64,000 bases of DNA from Psychromonas sp. MME1. Lineage in GTDB: Bacteria > Pseudomonadota > Gammaproteobacteria > Enterobacterales > Psychromonadaceae. Positions 9,198-20,438 of the stretch are shown here, piece after piece. Within the stretch, counting starts at the first letter, position 1. The number at the start of each line of letters is the position of its first letter. The stretch covers positions 1,488,001 to 1,552,000 of the forward strand of contig NZ_CP160906.1 in assembly GCF_041080865.1 (NCBI RefSeq). The letters run 5' to 3'. A program made the position numbers and the translations under genes. The notes beneath the pieces are model-generated. The model saw only the letters and a list, made by a program, of their open reading frames with translations, was not told the DNA's origin and did no database searches.

Positions 9198-10304
9198 TTA
9201 CTCAGTGATGTAATCAACCACCTCGAGCCCAAAACCTGCCAGTGCGTGATATTTTTTCTCAGAGCTTAATAATGCCATTTTTTGCACGCCCAAATCGCGC
9301 AATATTTGCGAACCGACACCAACGCGTCGACTCGCCCCCTGAGGTTTATTGGCAACCCGTTCGCCCGCATCCTGTTGTGCAATATGTTTAACTTGCTCGA
9401 TCAATGATTCAGCTGTCTCTTGGTGCCCAAGCATAACTAATACCCCACCATCTTGTGCAAGACGTTGTAATGCATTATGCAATGGCCAAGTGCGCGTAGC
9501 GAAGCGGTCGGAGAAAAAATTATCGCTAAATGTATTTTGTAGATGTACCCGCACGTTAGTGATATGTCCTGATTTAATTGCACCATTCACCAACGCAAAA
9601 TGTACTTGTTTATCGATAGTATCTTGATAAGCCACTAAATCAAACTCACCAAATTCCGTCGGTAACTTACATTCACTTACGCGCTCAATGGTTGTTTCAT
9701 TATTATTACGGTACTCAATTAGATCCGCGACTGTGCCTAATTTCAAACCATGTTGTTGCGCAAACTTTTCTAAATCTGGGCGGCGCGCCATGGTGCCATC
9801 TTCATTAAGTATTTCTACAATAACACCAGCAGGCTCTCGCCCGGCTAAACGCGCCAAATCACAGCCGGCTTCAGTGTGCCCAGCACGAGTAAGCACGCCT
9901 CCGGGTTGTGCTTTCAATGGGAAAATATGACCGGGCATAACAATATCAGTCGGTTTAGCATCTTTAGCAACGGCAGCCTGAACAGTAATAGCACGATCTG
10001 CTGCAGAAATCCCCGTCGTCACACCTTGAGCAGCTTCAATTGAAACCGTAAAGTTGGTTTGATATGCCGCTGTATTATCCGCCACCATTAAAGGTAAATT
10101 AAGTTGCTTACAGCGAGCCTCTGTTAACGTTAAGCAAACTAATCCTCGACCATATGTAGCCATGAAATTAATGGCTTCGGGTGTCACTAGGTCTGCAGCC
10201 ATGATAAGATCGCCTTCATTCTCACGATCTTCATCATCCATCAAAATAACCATTTTACCCAAACGAATATCTTCTATAATTTCAGCAGTTGTATTTAATT
10301 TCAT
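9198..10304 (-). CDS. ribB: 3,4-dihydroxy-2-butanone-4-phosphate synthase with degenerate GTP cyclohydrolase II domain (RibBX type)
   Basis: Residues 1 to about 200 form a DHBP synthase that turns ribulose 5-phosphate into the four-carbon precursor of lumazine. The acidic metal site [16 protein letters not shown] and the [14 protein letters not shown] block are both present. Residues from about 210 to the end resemble GTP cyclohydrolase II (RibA), but the stretch that should carry the zinc-binding cysteines reads [18 protein letters not shown] and has none. Hybrid proteins of this kind (RibBX) are known in proteobacteria and lack cyclohydrolase activity, so a separate ribA is expected elsewhere. 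It lies between ribE and ribH in the same direction. I saw no FMN riboswitch in the 75 bp upstream. Confidence 0.93.
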   Translation of the reverse strand: MKLNTTAEIIEDIRLGKMVILMDDEDRENEGDLIMAADLVTPEAINFMATYGRGLVCLTLTEARCKQLNLPLMVADNTAAYQTNFTVSIEAAQGVTTGISAADRAITVQAAVAKDAKPTDIVMPGHIFPLKAQPGGVLTRAGHTEAGCDLARLAGREPAGVIVEILNEDGTMARRPDLEKFAQQHGLKLGTVADLIEYRNNNETTIERVSECKLPTEFGEFDLVAYQDTIDKQVHFALVNGAIKSGHITNVRVHLQNTFSDNFFSDRFATRTWPLHNALQRLAQDGGVLVMLGHQETAESLIEQVKHIAQQDAGERVANKPQGASRRVGVGSQILRDLGVQKMALLSSEKKYHALAGFGLEVVDYITE

Positions 10305-10379
10305 TTTCTATCCTTGTGGTGCTTTTTATAGCAGCCCCATATTCTTTAAAAAGATAGGAAGCCCTAATTTATGTTGGCT

Positions 10380-11042
10380 TTACCCTAAGAAACCACTTTT
10401 AGCGAGTAGTTCCATCGTTGATTTTTTTTCTACTTGCTCTGCGGCAGCTTCATCACCCAATATCAATCGTTCTAAATATCGTGCAATCACATCAACTTCT
10501 AAATTCACTTTGGTTCCAACGGCGTAATTTATCATATTCGTTTGCGCAATAGTATGTGGGATAATCGTTAATTTAAAGGCAGCACCATTAACCTCATTAG
10601 TCGTTAAACTAATGCCATCAACACTAATAGACCCTTTTTGCGCGATATACTTGGCTAAATTATCGGGGGCTTGTATCCAATAATCTATCGCATTGCCCGT
10701 CGCAGAGATGGAAATGACTTCGCCTACTCCATCGACATGCCCACTAACAATATGCCCACCAAAACGCGCATTCATTTGCATCGCTTTTTCTAGATTTACC
10801 ATAAAGCCTGTTTGAATTTGTGAAAATCCACTGCGCTTAATGGTTTCGTAGGAGACATCGGCATCAAAACCACTTCCTGATAACTTAGTTACCGTCAAAC
10901 AGACGCCATTATTAGCAATACTATCGCCAAGTTTGACATCACTCATATCTAAACACCCCGCATCAACACTAATCGTCATATCTTGTGCATTGTGTTTAAT
11001 TGCCGTAATTTTTCCTACCGCTTCTATAATACCTGTGAACAT
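10380..11042 (-). CDS. ribE: Riboflavin synthase alpha subunit
   Basis: This enzyme dismutates two molecules of dimethylribityllumazine to give riboflavin. The 220-residue protein has the usual two lumazine-binding repeats: the first opens with MFTGIIEAVGKI, the second with GGHIVSGHVDGVGEV around residue 95. It begins one base past the end of ribD, so the two are probably translated together, and ribB follows 75 bp downstream. Escherichia coli calls this gene ribC. The C-terminal tail (DEAAAEQVEKKSTMELLAKSGFLG) is of normal length for marine gammaproteobacteria. Confidence 0.96.
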   Translation of the reverse strand: MFTGIIEAVGKITAIKHNAQDMTISVDAGCLDMSDVKLGDSIANNGVCLTVTKLSGSGFDADVSYETIKRSGFSQIQTGFMVNLEKAMQMNARFGGHIVSGHVDGVGEVISISATGNAIDYWIQAPDNLAKYIAQKGSISVDGISLTTNEVNGAAFKLTIIPHTIAQTNMINYAVGTKVNLEVDVIARYLERLILGDEAAAEQVEKKSTMELLAKSGFLG

Positions 11043-11043
11043 A

Positions 11044-12189
11044 TTAATCTCGATAACTTATGGTGCGAATATCATTGCCAATAATCACCGATTCTTTAAG
11101 TGATAATTGTACAACCGCGTCCATTTCTAAATAATTGGGTAAGTTTACTAAGTTTCTACCTTTATCGCCCAACAATTTTGTCGCTTGATAGAGTATAAAT
11201 TCATCAACTAACTGATTATTGAAAAAAGCCCCCGCTAACGTTGCGCCAGCCTCAACCCATAAATCATTAATTTCATAGTCATTAAGTTGCTTCAACAGCA
11301 CTGCCAAATCGATTCGCCCGTGACTATCATCCACGCCAATAAGCTGCTCAACATCGGCATTAAGCACTTTATCATTAAGATCAGATCGCGCGGTGAGCGA
11401 AACCAATAAGACCTTGCCTGGAATAGTAAATAGTTTTTCTGACAATGTTAATTTATTATGAGAATCTAATATAATTCGTATCGGTTGATGCAAAGAAGAT
11501 GCAGGAATGTCACTATCAAATCGAGGACTTTGCTGCAATTCTTGATAACGAACATTCAAACTTGGATCATCAGCAAGTACCGTTCCGCTGCCAGTTAAAA
11601 TAGCACTTTGCATGGCACGATAATACTGCACATCAATACGTGCTTGAGCGCCCGTTATCCATTTACTGACGCCATTTTGTAACGCGGTTTTACCATCTAA
11701 ACTAGCTGCAAGTTTTACGGTAACGCGTGGCCGCTGAAATTTCATGCGCTTAATAAAACCTTGGTTTAAATTCTCAGCTTCGGCTTCCAACAACCCCACT
11801 TCAACGGTGATGCCCGCATCCCTGAGGATAGCAATACCACGCCCCGCAACCTTCGGATTAGGATCAACCATCGCGATCACAACACGCTTCACACCAGCCT
11901 CAAGCAGAGCTAATGCACAGGGAGGCGTCCGCCCATAATGTGAACAGGGTTCAAGCGTCACATAGCAGGTTGCATCCGTGGCGCTATTTGTTGCCATCCG
12001 TAAGGCATTCACCTCAGCATGGGAAGCTCCTGCTTGTAAATGAAAACCTTCACCAACAATGGCATTATTTTTAACAATAACGCACCCAACATTTGGATTA
12101 GGGGAAGTTGTAAAGCGCCCTTTCCTTGCTAACTCAATAGCGCGCGCCATATATTGCGTATCTAATTCAGAAAATTGAGCGTTGTTCAT
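11044..12189 (-). CDS. ribD: Bifunctional riboflavin deaminase/reductase RibD
   Basis: This 381-residue two-domain enzyme performs the second and third steps of riboflavin synthesis. The N-terminal deaminase domain shows the zinc site: HAEVNAL with the catalytic Glu, and the PCSHYGRTPPC pair of cysteines. The C-terminal domain is the NADPH-dependent ribosyl reductase, starting near RPRVTVKLAASLDGKTA. It heads the ribD-ribE-ribB-ribH-nusB series. nrdR lies upstream in the same direction but is separated by about 250 bp of repeat DNA, so ribD may have its own promoter there. Confidence 0.96.
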   Translation of the reverse strand: MNNAQFSELDTQYMARAIELARKGRFTTSPNPNVGCVIVKNNAIVGEGFHLQAGASHAEVNALRMATNSATDATCYVTLEPCSHYGRTPPCALALLEAGVKRVVIAMVDPNPKVAGRGIAILRDAGITVEVGLLEAEAENLNQGFIKRMKFQRPRVTVKLAASLDGKTALQNGVSKWITGAQARIDVQYYRAMQSAILTGSGTVLADDPSLNVRYQELQQSPRFDSDIPASSLHQPIRIILDSHNKLTLSEKLFTIPGKVLLVSLTARSDLNDKVLNADVEQLIGVDDSHGRIDLAVLLKQLNDYEINDLWVEAGATLAGAFFNNQLVDEFILYQATKLLGDKGRNLVNLPNYLEMDAVVQLSLKESVIIGNDIRTISYRD

Positions 12190-12207
12190 TATTATTCCAT
12201 CTATTTA

Positions 12208-12443
12208 TACCCATGCGACTAAAATGCAAAGTCAGCAGGAAAAAGAGTGCCAATATATTAGCCATAAAATTGAAGTATCGTTGTTCTACATAGCGGCTTT
12301 ATAACAAAGCAGATTGGAACATTTTTCCTTACCTAACGGCACTAGCTAGAAAATCAAACAGTCACAATTAGCTCATGTTACGCCTTGCTCTGATATCCGA
12401 GTGAGCAGCTAACAAAGAGCCTTGAGATAACATAGAGATATTA
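12208..12443 (+). repeat. Dispersed repeat family 2, copy B (longest)
   Basis: This non-coding stretch between ribD and nrdR starts TATACCCATGCG and ends near GATAACATAGAGATAT. Its blocks reappear in reverse at 6458-6628; its last part resembles 58358-58423 and its first part 29754-29816. It is the longest copy and may be close to full length. Its right end reaches the nrdR stop region. No protein is encoded. Confidence 0.55.
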
Positions 12444-12890
12444 CTTTTCTAATTTAGCGATCTCTTCACCAAACTCTTTAATATCTTCAAAGGATCTATA
12501 CACGGAAGCAAAACGAATATAAGCAATTTTATCTAAACCTTTTAATAACTCCATGACCAATTCTCCAACCATTTTTGAAGAAACTTCACGCTCTCCCGTG
12601 GCACGCAATTTAGACTTCAATTTATTAACCGTTGCTTCAATGGCCTCAATACTGACTGGCCTTTTTTCTAAAGCTCGGTGAATACCCACGAGTAACTTTT
12701 CATCATTAAAGGGTTCTCTACGTCCATCAGATTTAATTAATCGCGGCATGATGAGTTCAGCCATTTCAAAAGTAGTAAAACGCTCACTACACTCATTACA
12801 AGAACGACGGCGACGAACTTGAAACCCTTCTGCTACAAGACGAGAATCAATAACTTTTGTATCTTGTGCACTACAAAATGGACAGTACAT
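12441..12890 (-). CDS. nrdR: Transcriptional repressor NrdR
   Basis: NrdR represses ribonucleotide reductase operons when dATP/ATP levels signal enough deoxynucleotides. The 149-residue protein has an N-terminal zinc ribbon (CPFC near residue 3, then CNEC near residue 31) with the [17 protein letters not shown] stretch, followed by an ATP-cone domain ([21 protein letters not shown]). Length and domain order are standard. In gammaproteobacteria nrdR usually lies just upstream of ribD, as here, though a repeat has entered between them. Confidence 0.97.
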   Translation of the reverse strand: MYCPFCSAQDTKVIDSRLVAEGFQVRRRRSCNECSERFTTFEMAELIMPRLIKSDGRREPFNDEKLLVGIHRALEKRPVSIEAIEATVNKLKSKLRATGEREVSSKMVGELVMELLKGLDKIAYIRFASVYRSFEDIKEFGEEIAKLEK

Positions 12891-12932
12891 AATGGTTTAC
12901 TCTCAGTGGGAAATTCTAGGTTGAAAATTATA

Positions 12933-13256
12933 ATACCAATTGGAATAAATAGCTGATCTATTTTACTGGTTAAAATAACTTACTTTTTTGTTGTAAGTTT
13001 CGCATAGGGAACACCATTTGCGTCAACTTACGCCTCAAATAAAGCCATTTTTCCGGCGCAAAATTTATACCAATTCCGATAAATAGCTGATCTATTTTAC
13101 TGGTTAAAACAACTTACTGCTGCGTTGTAATTTTCGCAAAGGGAATAACCATTTACGTCAAATTACGCCTTGAATTAAGCTGTTTTTCCTGCGCAAAATC
13201 TAGGTCACATACTTACCGGAATTGGTATTAGATCACATACTTAATCCGATTGGTAT
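12933..13256 (-). mobile_element. MITE-like element, copy 2, split by copy 3
   Basis: The two pieces, 12933-13067 and 13231-13256, rejoin to make the reverse complement of copy 1 with few differences (outer ends ATACCAATTGGA and TCCGATTGGTAT). Copy 3 sits between them. The TTA at 13065-13067 is repeated at 13228-13230, as expected for a 3-bp target duplication. This whole block fills the space between nrdR and ihfA. Confidence 0.85.
13068..13227 (-). mobile_element. MITE-like element, copy 3, nested inside copy 2
   Basis: This is a 160-bp element with inverted ends TACCAATTCCG and CGGAATTGGTA. Its interior (CTGCTGCGTTG where copies 1 and 2 have CTTTTTTGTTG) matches the copy at 55396-55557, which defines a second subfamily. 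It is flanked by direct TTA triplets, and removing it plus one TTA restores copy 2. It has no coding capacity. Confidence 0.85.
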
Positions 13257-13308
13257 AACATTTATTGACAATGATACTTGCTACTTTAACAAAAACAGTT
13301 TTTTAAAT

Positions 13309-13337
13309 AAAAAAAAACCGCAAATGCGGTTTTTTTA
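13309..13337 (-). terminator. Rho-independent terminator after ihfA
   Basis: The stem AAACCGCA / TGCGGTTT with a two-base loop is flanked by an A run on one side and a T run on the other, just after the ihfA stop on the minus strand. The A and T runs make it potentially active in both directions. It closes the pheS-pheT-ihfA unit. Confidence 0.85.
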
Positions 13338-13352
13338 TTTTTGCTCATATAA

Positions 13353-13661
13353 CTAAAGTTTATCTTCGCTATCGGGCAACTTTTCTTCAACTAGTTCCTT
13401 TAATTTTTGCCCCGCTCGAAAGGTAACAACCCGGCGTGCGGCAATTGGAATATCTTCACCAGTTTTAGGGTTACGACCCGGACGTTCACTTTTATCCTTT
13501 AGCTCAAAGCCACCAAAACCAGAAATTTTGACAGCTTCTCCACTTTCCAGTGTTGCTTTAATCTCCTCAAAAAAAGATTCGACAAACTCTTTTGCCTCTT
13601 TTTTACTTAGGCCTATTTTTTCAGATAAATGGGTTGATATATCAGCTTTAGTCAGTGCCAT
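13353..13661 (-). CDS. ihfA: Integration host factor subunit alpha
   Basis: This is a small DNA-bending protein that pairs with IhfB and bends DNA sharply at specific sites, shaping transcription, replication and recombination. The 102-residue sequence has the HU/IHF family core, with the DNA-intercalating beta-arm around [33 protein letters not shown] and the N-terminal [25 protein letters not shown]. The start lies 4 bp after pheT, so it is co-transcribed with pheST, the classical enterobacterial arrangement. A terminator follows. Confidence 0.97.
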   Translation of the reverse strand: MALTKADISTHLSEKIGLSKKEAKEFVESFFEEIKATLESGEAVKISGFGGFELKDKSERPGRNPKTGEDIPIAARRVVTFRAGQKLKELVEEKLPDSEDKL

Positions 13662-13665
13662 AAAA

Positions 13666-16053
13666 TTATTCTCTCAACGATGCATTAAACTCCATAGAAA
13701 CCGCTTCTATAATGCTATTTACACTATTTGCAATCTCTTGCTCTTCTAAGGTTCTCGTCGTATTTTGTAGGATCAAACCTATCGCTAAGCTCTTCTTACC
13801 TTCTGCTACGCCTGCACCTTGGTATACATCGAATAAGTTTATGCCAACTAGTTCAGTAATGCCAATTTTTTCTATAAATTTTAGTACGTTACCTGCATTT
13901 ACTTGCTCATCGACAACAAAAGCAAGGTCTCGGTGGTTAGCTGGGAACTTAGAGATATCCGCTGATTGTGGTAATTTACGTGTAATGATCTGCTCAAGTT
14001 GAATCTCAAATACTATCGCAGTACCATTTAATGCAAATGGTTTGGTTAAACTTGGGTGCAATGTACCGATATAACCAATGTTTTTACCATTACGGTAAAT
14101 ACCCGCTGACTGACCAGGATGTAATGCACTGTGGGTTTCTGCTTTAAACTCAAAACTGTGAGCATCAACACAAAGGTCTAGTATTGCCTCTAGATCCGCT
14201 TTAAGGTCAAAAAAATCCGCATTACGTGTGGCAATATCCCAATGTTGATCATTCACATTACCGATAATGACACCCGCTAACATTGGCTGTTGAGAAATAC
14301 CATTTTCAACACTTTCATCTTTGATAAAACGCAGACCCGTTTCAAATAAGCGAACACGTGCTTGTTGGCGTTTTTGGTTATTAGAAACACTTTCTAATAA
14401 CCCCGTCCATAGGCTCACGCGCATTGCTGACATATCCTTAGAAATCGGGTGCGGCAAAATCAGTGCGTCAGCTTGTGGATGTAATTTAAGTTGTTTATCA
14501 GGATCAACAAAACTATAGGTAATCGCTTCTTGATACTCACGATTGACTAATACATCACGTATTTTGGTTAATTTAAGAGTCGCTTCATTATGCGCAGGCA
14601 TGCTTAACGCTGCCTCAGGGGCAATATTTGGAATATTGTTATAGCCATATACACGAGCGACTTCTTCAATAAGATCTTCTTCAATCGCCATATCAAAACG
14701 GTATGTTGGTGCAATCGCAGTCCAACCTTCCGCGCTAACAGTAACATCACAGCCCAAGCGAGTTAAAATCTCAGTCACTCGCTCACCATCAATAGCAATA
14801 CCAATTAAGCTATCTAATTTACTACGACGTAAGTAAATTTCAGACTGTTTTGGTAAATTCTCAACACTAACCGCTTCGCTTATTGGGCCAACAACACCGC
14901 CACAGATTTCAACTAATAGCTGCGTTGCTCGCTCCATCGCTTTAGCTTGTAAAACAGGATCAACACCACGTTCGTAACGATGCGATGCATCGGTATGTAA
15001 ACCGTATGAACGAGCACGGCCTGCAATCGCTAAAGGAGCAAAAAAAGCACTTTCTAAAAATATATTGCTAGTACCTTCACTAACACCAGAGTCAGTGCCA
15101 CCAAAAATACCAGCCATCGCTAATGCTTTTTGTTGATCCGCAATCACTAAGGTATCTGCATTTAACTTAACTTCTTTACCATCAAGTAATGTCAACGGTT
15201 CATCTTGTTTAGCAAGACGAACTTCAATACCACCCTCTAACTTATCAAGGTCAAAGGCATGCATTGGATGACCAAATTCAAGTAACACATACTGCGTAAT
15301 ATCCACAACGGCATCAACACTGCGCACACCACAACGACGTAATTTTTCTACCATCCATAAAGGCGTTGCTGCATTTTGCTTAATACCACGAATAACACGC
15401 CCTAAATAACGAGGACAAGCAGTTGGATCTTGCAAATTAATAGCAACTTGGTCATCAATCGTAACAGCAACATTTTGCCACGTTGGCTCAGTAACAGTGC
15501 TATTGTTTAATACACCAACTTCACGAGCAAGCCCAGAAATACCTAAGCAATCGGCTCTATTTGCAGTTAAATCAACATCGATAATAACGTCATCTAACTG
15601 TAAGTATTCACGAACGCAACTGCCAATCGGCGCATCAACAGGCAGTTCAATAATTCCATCGGCTGTTTCAGCCATGCCTAGCTCTGATTCACTGCACAAC
15701 ATACCAAGCGAGGTTTGTCCGCGTAATTTCGCTTTTTTAATTTTAAAATCACCCGGCAATACAGCGCCAACCACGGCAACGGCAACTTTTAAGCCTAAAC
15801 GGCAGTTTTTTGCGCCACAGACGATGTCGAGTAACTCATCTTCGCCAATATTTATTTTTGTAACTTGTAATTTATCTGCATCGGGATGTTGGCCACACTC
15901 AACTACCTCACCCACAACAACTTTACTAAAATCACCGGCAACGGCTTCTACATCATCCACTTCAAGACCAGCCATGGTGACTTGGTGTAACAACTCTTCA
16001 CGACTAATTTCAGGGTTTACCCATTCTCTTAACCAAGCTTCACTAAATTTCAT
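13666..16053 (-). CDS. pheT: Phenylalanine--tRNA ligase beta subunit
   Basis: This is the larger subunit of the alpha2-beta2 enzyme that charges tRNA-Phe; it handles tRNA binding and editing. The 795-residue protein has the expected order: an N-terminal OB-fold tRNA-binding domain (residues about 40-150, with [10 protein letters not shown]-type text), the B3/B4 editing region, B5, a catalytic-like core, and a C-terminal anticodon-binding FDX-ACB domain ([16 protein letters not shown]). Length is normal for the family. It follows pheS by 11 bp and precedes ihfA by 4 bp. Confidence 0.97.
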   Translation of the reverse strand: MKFSEAWLREWVNPEISREELLHQVTMAGLEVDDVEAVAGDFSKVVVGEVVECGQHPDADKLQVTKINIGEDELLDIVCGAKNCRLGLKVAVAVVGAVLPGDFKIKKAKLRGQTSLGMLCSESELGMAETADGIIELPVDAPIGSCVREYLQLDDVIIDVDLTANRADCLGISGLAREVGVLNNSTVTEPTWQNVAVTIDDQVAINLQDPTACPRYLGRVIRGIKQNAATPLWMVEKLRRCGVRSVDAVVDITQYVLLEFGHPMHAFDLDKLEGGIEVRLAKQDEPLTLLDGKEVKLNADTLVIADQQKALAMAGIFGGTDSGVSEGTSNIFLESAFFAPLAIAGRARSYGLHTDASHRYERGVDPVLQAKAMERATQLLVEICGGVVGPISEAVSVENLPKQSEIYLRRSKLDSLIGIAIDGERVTEILTRLGCDVTVSAEGWTAIAPTYRFDMAIEEDLIEEVARVYGYNNIPNIAPEAALSMPAHNEATLKLTKIRDVLVNREYQEAITYSFVDPDKQLKLHPQADALILPHPISKDMSAMRVSLWTGLLESVSNNQKRQQARVRLFETGLRFIKDESVENGISQQPMLAGVIIGNVNDQHWDIATRNADFFDLKADLEAILDLCVDAHSFEFKAETHSALHPGQSAGIYRNGKNIGYIGTLHPSLTKPFALNGTAIVFEIQLEQIITRKLPQSADISKFPANHRDLAFVVDEQVNAGNVLKFIEKIGITELVGINLFDVYQGAGVAEGKKSLAIGLILQNTTRTLEEQEIANSVNSIIEAVSMEFNASLRE

Positions 16054-16064
16054 TATTCTAACCC

Positions 16065-17048
<984 letters not shown>

Positions 17049-17221
17049 TTATATCTCTACCTAAAGCAAGTGATTAAAAATAATGGGCGTAATTTTACGC
17101 ATATCAGGAAGATATGGCTAGTGTTGCAGCGAAATGAGTCGCTAAAATGCAAGAAAAACAATAATTAACTTACGAACAGATAAAAACCACGCAAAATTAA
17201 CTGTAATTATTGTCGATACGG

Positions 17222-17832
17222 CTAATTAACTGTCCACTTTTTCTCAATTAATAATTTATCATCATAGAACACTTTACCAATAAAATGGTCATTGCGAGCA
17301 ATTTCACCTACGCCCTTTGGCGTCCCGGTCATCAATACATCACCATCACTAAAACTCATGAACGAAGCAACCTCATTGACAATTTGCTGCGGTTTATAAA
17401 TCATCAAATCAAAATTTGCCTGCTGTACTAACTTCTCATTAATAAATAACTGTAAAGATAGCTTTTCAAGATCACCATCAAAATGGACAAACTCGCTAAA
17501 TACAGCCGATTTATCAAAGGATTTTGCGCGTTCCAGGGCAATCCCTTGGCTTTTAACTTTGTTTGCAGCGCGCGTTTAGTGAGGTCTAAACCAATCCCTA
17601 CCGCGCTAATTTTATTATTGCTAATCATAAAAGATAATTCAGCTTCATAGTGTATCGTCTCCACTTTATCGGTAAAAATTTCATCACATATCGCTGAGTT
17701 AGGTTTAACAAAAATAACCGCCTGCTCAGGTATCTCGTTATTTAGTTCTTTAATATGGTCAACATAGTTTCGACCGATACAGACCACTTTAGAAGGAGTA
17801 AGCAACGCTCCATCGGCGATAATATTTTTCAT
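17222..17832 (-). pseudogene. Fumarylacetoacetate hydrolase (FAH) family protein, frameshifted
   Basis: The family hydrolyses or decarboxylates beta-diketo acids; the typical short member is about 200 residues. The N-terminal half (VVCIGRNYVDHIKELNN, then HYEAELSFMI with the metal-binding Glu) and the C-terminal half (NFDLMIYKPQQIVNEVASF, then GDVLMTGTPKGVG) are both well kept, but they are in different frames. Near 17532, TGGAACGC should read TGGGAACGC: restoring one G gives a continuous GLPWERAKSFDKSAVFSEFV. The start at 17832 is chosen over the ATG at 17841 because AGGATGG lies at proper distance before it. A single lost G next to a GG pair is a common error type, so the gene may really be intact. 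Confidence 0.8.
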
Positions 17833-17846
17833 ACGTACCATCCTAT

Positions 17847-18872
17847 CTATTGCATCATAGGCAAAACGCGGTTTCGCCCTAATCGTTTAGCTTCATATAA
17901 GTATTCATCTGCTCGCGCAATCAATGAGCTCACGGAATCTCTTTCTTGGCACTCAACCACGCCAAATGACAAGGTAATGTTATTTATCCATTTGCCAGTG
18001 CGCTTATCTTTTAAAGCCACTTTTTCCATTAATTTACGCAGCGTTTCTGCAAAGTGGCGCGCCACTCTTAAATTACTTTTAGGTAATAATATAATAAATT
18101 CTTCACCACCAAAACGATACACTTTAGCCCCTTCGCGCATGCTGCTACTTAATTTCTTTGCGACGGCTTTCAATACCTGATCACCAAGTAAATGCCCCCA
18201 TTGATCATTTAGCAATTTAAAATTATCAATATCAGCAATAATCAAACATAAACCATTCGCTTCATTGTTGATAAAGTTAGTCACTTCCACATCAAATGAA
18301 TGACGATTTAATAATCCAGTCAAAGCGTCATATAAGGCTTGCTGTTGGCTTTTTTGCAACTCTTCTTTTAATGTAGATATTTCCGCTTTTGCGGCTTGTA
18401 AACTCTCGCTAAAAAATTGCGTTGAACGACTCATCTCTTCTGAATCACCTTCAATTTTTTTAAGCAGACTAATTACTTCATCAACGGACCATTTTTTATC
18501 TTCCGTCATACTAACTTGTGAAAATGTTTTATCGAATGAATCTCTAAATTTGACCGTATCACTGTGGGTGTCTGTTATCGATTGATCCAACTGCAATAAC
18601 ATTTTTTCTACATTTTGCCTTAATTGCCAAGTACTTGACTCAGATTCATCGGCAACAAATTGACGATATAAAACTTCCGTTTGTATTTCCGAGCAATGCG
18701 CTTGCTGGGTCAATATCGCATCTAATTCGACATTTAACTGCGGTATATCCTTAGCAACATAGTTATACCACAATGCATAGTTTATTGGCGTTGTCGGCAC
18801 CTTATACTTCATCATTAATGGCACAGCTTTCTTTAAATTTTTTACTGATTCGACAATCAAATCATCACTCAT
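17847..18872 (-). CDS. Diguanylate cyclase (GGDEF domain)
   Basis: This protein makes cyclic di-GMP from two GTP. The C-terminal domain (from about residue 175) carries the active site RFGGEEF and the upstream DIDNFKLLNDQWGH block. The inhibitory I-site, normally RxxD nine residues before GGEEF, reads REGA here, so product inhibition is probably lost. The N-terminal half has no membrane segment; it is a soluble, helix-rich region (NYALWYNYV..., then a predicted coiled coil near residues 135-175) seen in a group of gammaproteobacterial cyclases. Cyclic di-GMP controls retention of TAAG-type adhesins, which makes the giant adhesin at the left end a possible, unproven output. Confidence 0.92.
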   Translation of the reverse strand: MSDDLIVESVKNLKKAVPLMMKYKVPTTPINYALWYNYVAKDIPQLNVELDAILTQQAHCSEIQTEVLYRQFVADESESSTWQLRQNVEKMLLQLDQSITDTHSDTVKFRDSFDKTFSQVSMTEDKKWSVDEVISLLKKIEGDSEEMSRSTQFFSESLQAAKAEISTLKEELQKSQQQALYDALTGLLNRHSFDVEVTNFINNEANGLCLIIADIDNFKLLNDQWGHLLGDQVLKAVAKKLSSSMREGAKVYRFGGEEFIILLPKSNLRVARHFAETLRKLMEKVALKDKRTGKWINNITLSFGVVECQERDSVSSLIARADEYLYEAKRLGRNRVLPMMQ

Positions 18873-19031
18873 ATAGTCATCCTTAAGTAAATTGAGGATA
18901 AATATAGCAAATAGAATAAATTGATGCTCATATTTTAAGTACCAACAGGGCCATCACAGATTATAAATGTCTTTATGCCGCCCTTTTTACAGAAATTAAG
19001 ACTAAAATAGTAACTATCAAGGACTCACAAG

Positions 19032-20390
19032 ATGAGGATATCAATTATGGTCATAAAGTTAGCAGCTGCGGTTATCTCTGCACTATTATTTTATTGGCTT
19101 CTTCTATTGGTCCTTGATGTGCAACAGGCTAAAGCGTTAGCCTTGATCAGCTTGTTGGTCATTTTATGGAGTAATAGTGCATTACCATTGGGCGTCGTCT
19201 CTCTGCTGCCTGTGATACTTTTTCCAATGTTTAATTTGATGTCAACTAATGCGGTTAGCAGCAATTACAGTAAATCGATTATCTTTCTGTTTTTAGGCGG
19301 CTTTTTATTGGCCATTGCGGTAGAAAAAACAGAATTACATAAAGTTATTGCGAATAAAATTTTACAATTTTTTCCACACACTGTGCGCGGGATGATTTAT
19401 GCGCTGGCGTTAACCGCAGGCTCTTTAAGCGCCTTTTTATCCAATACTACCAGCAGTCTTTTATTGATTCCTTTGGTGCTCTTTCTATCGGATGATAACG
19501 CCTTAAAAAAACGGTTTGCCTTAGCTATTTGTTATGGTGCGAGCATCGGTGGCATCATCACCCCGATTGGTACGCCACCCAATTTAATTTTATATGGACT
19601 ATTAAATAACTTAAAATTAGCAACCATTCCCTTTGCACAGTGGGTGATGTTGGCACTGCCTCTCGCCGTTGTTATGTTTTTCTTACTGGGATGGATACTG
19701 TCATGGGGAACAAAAAATAAAAAACTTGATAAACAACCGACCCAGCTTGCTGTCTCTTTAACGGTTGAACAAAAAAAAGTGACATTTATCTTAACCGCTT
19801 TAGTCATTTTATTACTCTTCAACTCACCAATCGAACCTTACTATGAAGGGTTAGGGCTAAATGAAACGGGAATATTATTAGGCTTTGGGTTACTACTTTT
19901 TTTTCCACCATTTACTATTATCACGTGGAAAAATATGAAAAAAATCCCCTTTGATATTATCCTCTTATTTGGTGCGGGGTTCTCCATAGCCGCACTATTT
20001 ACGAGCTCAGGGTTAGCCGATAAACTGGCTATTTTTCTACAAAATTTCAGCCAATTACCAACGATATTACTGATTATTATCATTGCTAGCATGGTGACAT
20101 TTGCAACAGAAATAACCAGTAACACGGCGCTTATTTCCATGATATTGCCAGTCATTAATGCATTAGCAGTGCAAAATGGCTTAGATACGCGATTGCTGAT
20201 GATGGTTGCCACTATTTGTGCCAGTTACGCCTTTATGCTACCCATTGCGACACCGCCCAATGCCATTGCAATGAGCTGCGAATCGGTCAATATCAGCAGC
20301 ATGGCTAAATACGGCCTATTACTCAATTTACTTGGTATTATTTTAACCACTCTCTTTGCCTCTTTTTATTGGGCCTATTTTATTAACTGA
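19032..20390 (+). CDS. DASS (SLC13) family dicarboxylate/sulfate:sodium symporter
   Basis: This is a 452-residue inner-membrane protein with about eleven to twelve hydrophobic segments. Two repeat motifs of the divalent anion:Na+ symporter family are visible: FLSNTTSSLLLIPL near residue 138 and EITSNTALISMILPV near residue 358, followed by TPPN motifs (IGTPPNLILYG and IATPPNAIAMS). These SNT and TPPN signatures bind sodium and the anion. The substrate cannot be set from sequence; succinate, malate and sulfate are all possible. An AAGGA site 8 nt upstream supports this start. It stands alone, divergent from the cyclase gene. Confidence 0.85.
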   Translation: MRISIMVIKLAAAVISALLFYWLLLLVLDVQQAKALALISLLVILWSNSALPLGVVSLLPVILFPMFNLMSTNAVSSNYSKSIIFLFLGGFLLAIAVEKTELHKVIANKILQFFPHTVRGMIYALALTAGSLSAFLSNTTSSLLLIPLVLFLSDDNALKKRFALAICYGASIGGIITPIGTPPNLILYGLLNNLKLATIPFAQWVMLALPLAVVMFFLLGWILSWGTKNKKLDKQPTQLAVSLTVEQKKVTFILTALVILLLFNSPIEPYYEGLGLNETGILLGFGLLLFFPPFTIITWKNMKKIPFDIILLFGAGFSIAALFTSSGLADKLAIFLQNFSQLPTILLIIIIASMVTFATEITSNTALISMILPVINALAVQNGLDTRLLMMVATICASYAFMLPIATPPNAIAMSCESVNISSMAKYGLLLNLLGIILTTLFASFYWAYFIN

Positions 20391-20438
20391 GAGTAATAAG
20401 ATAATTAACAAAATTAGTCGCTTTATGTAGGGGCTTAT

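Noticed and set aside
10305-10379. FMN riboswitch ahead of ribB
   Set aside because: The gap is only 75 bp and lacks the RFN conserved segments; none was seen ahead of ribD either.
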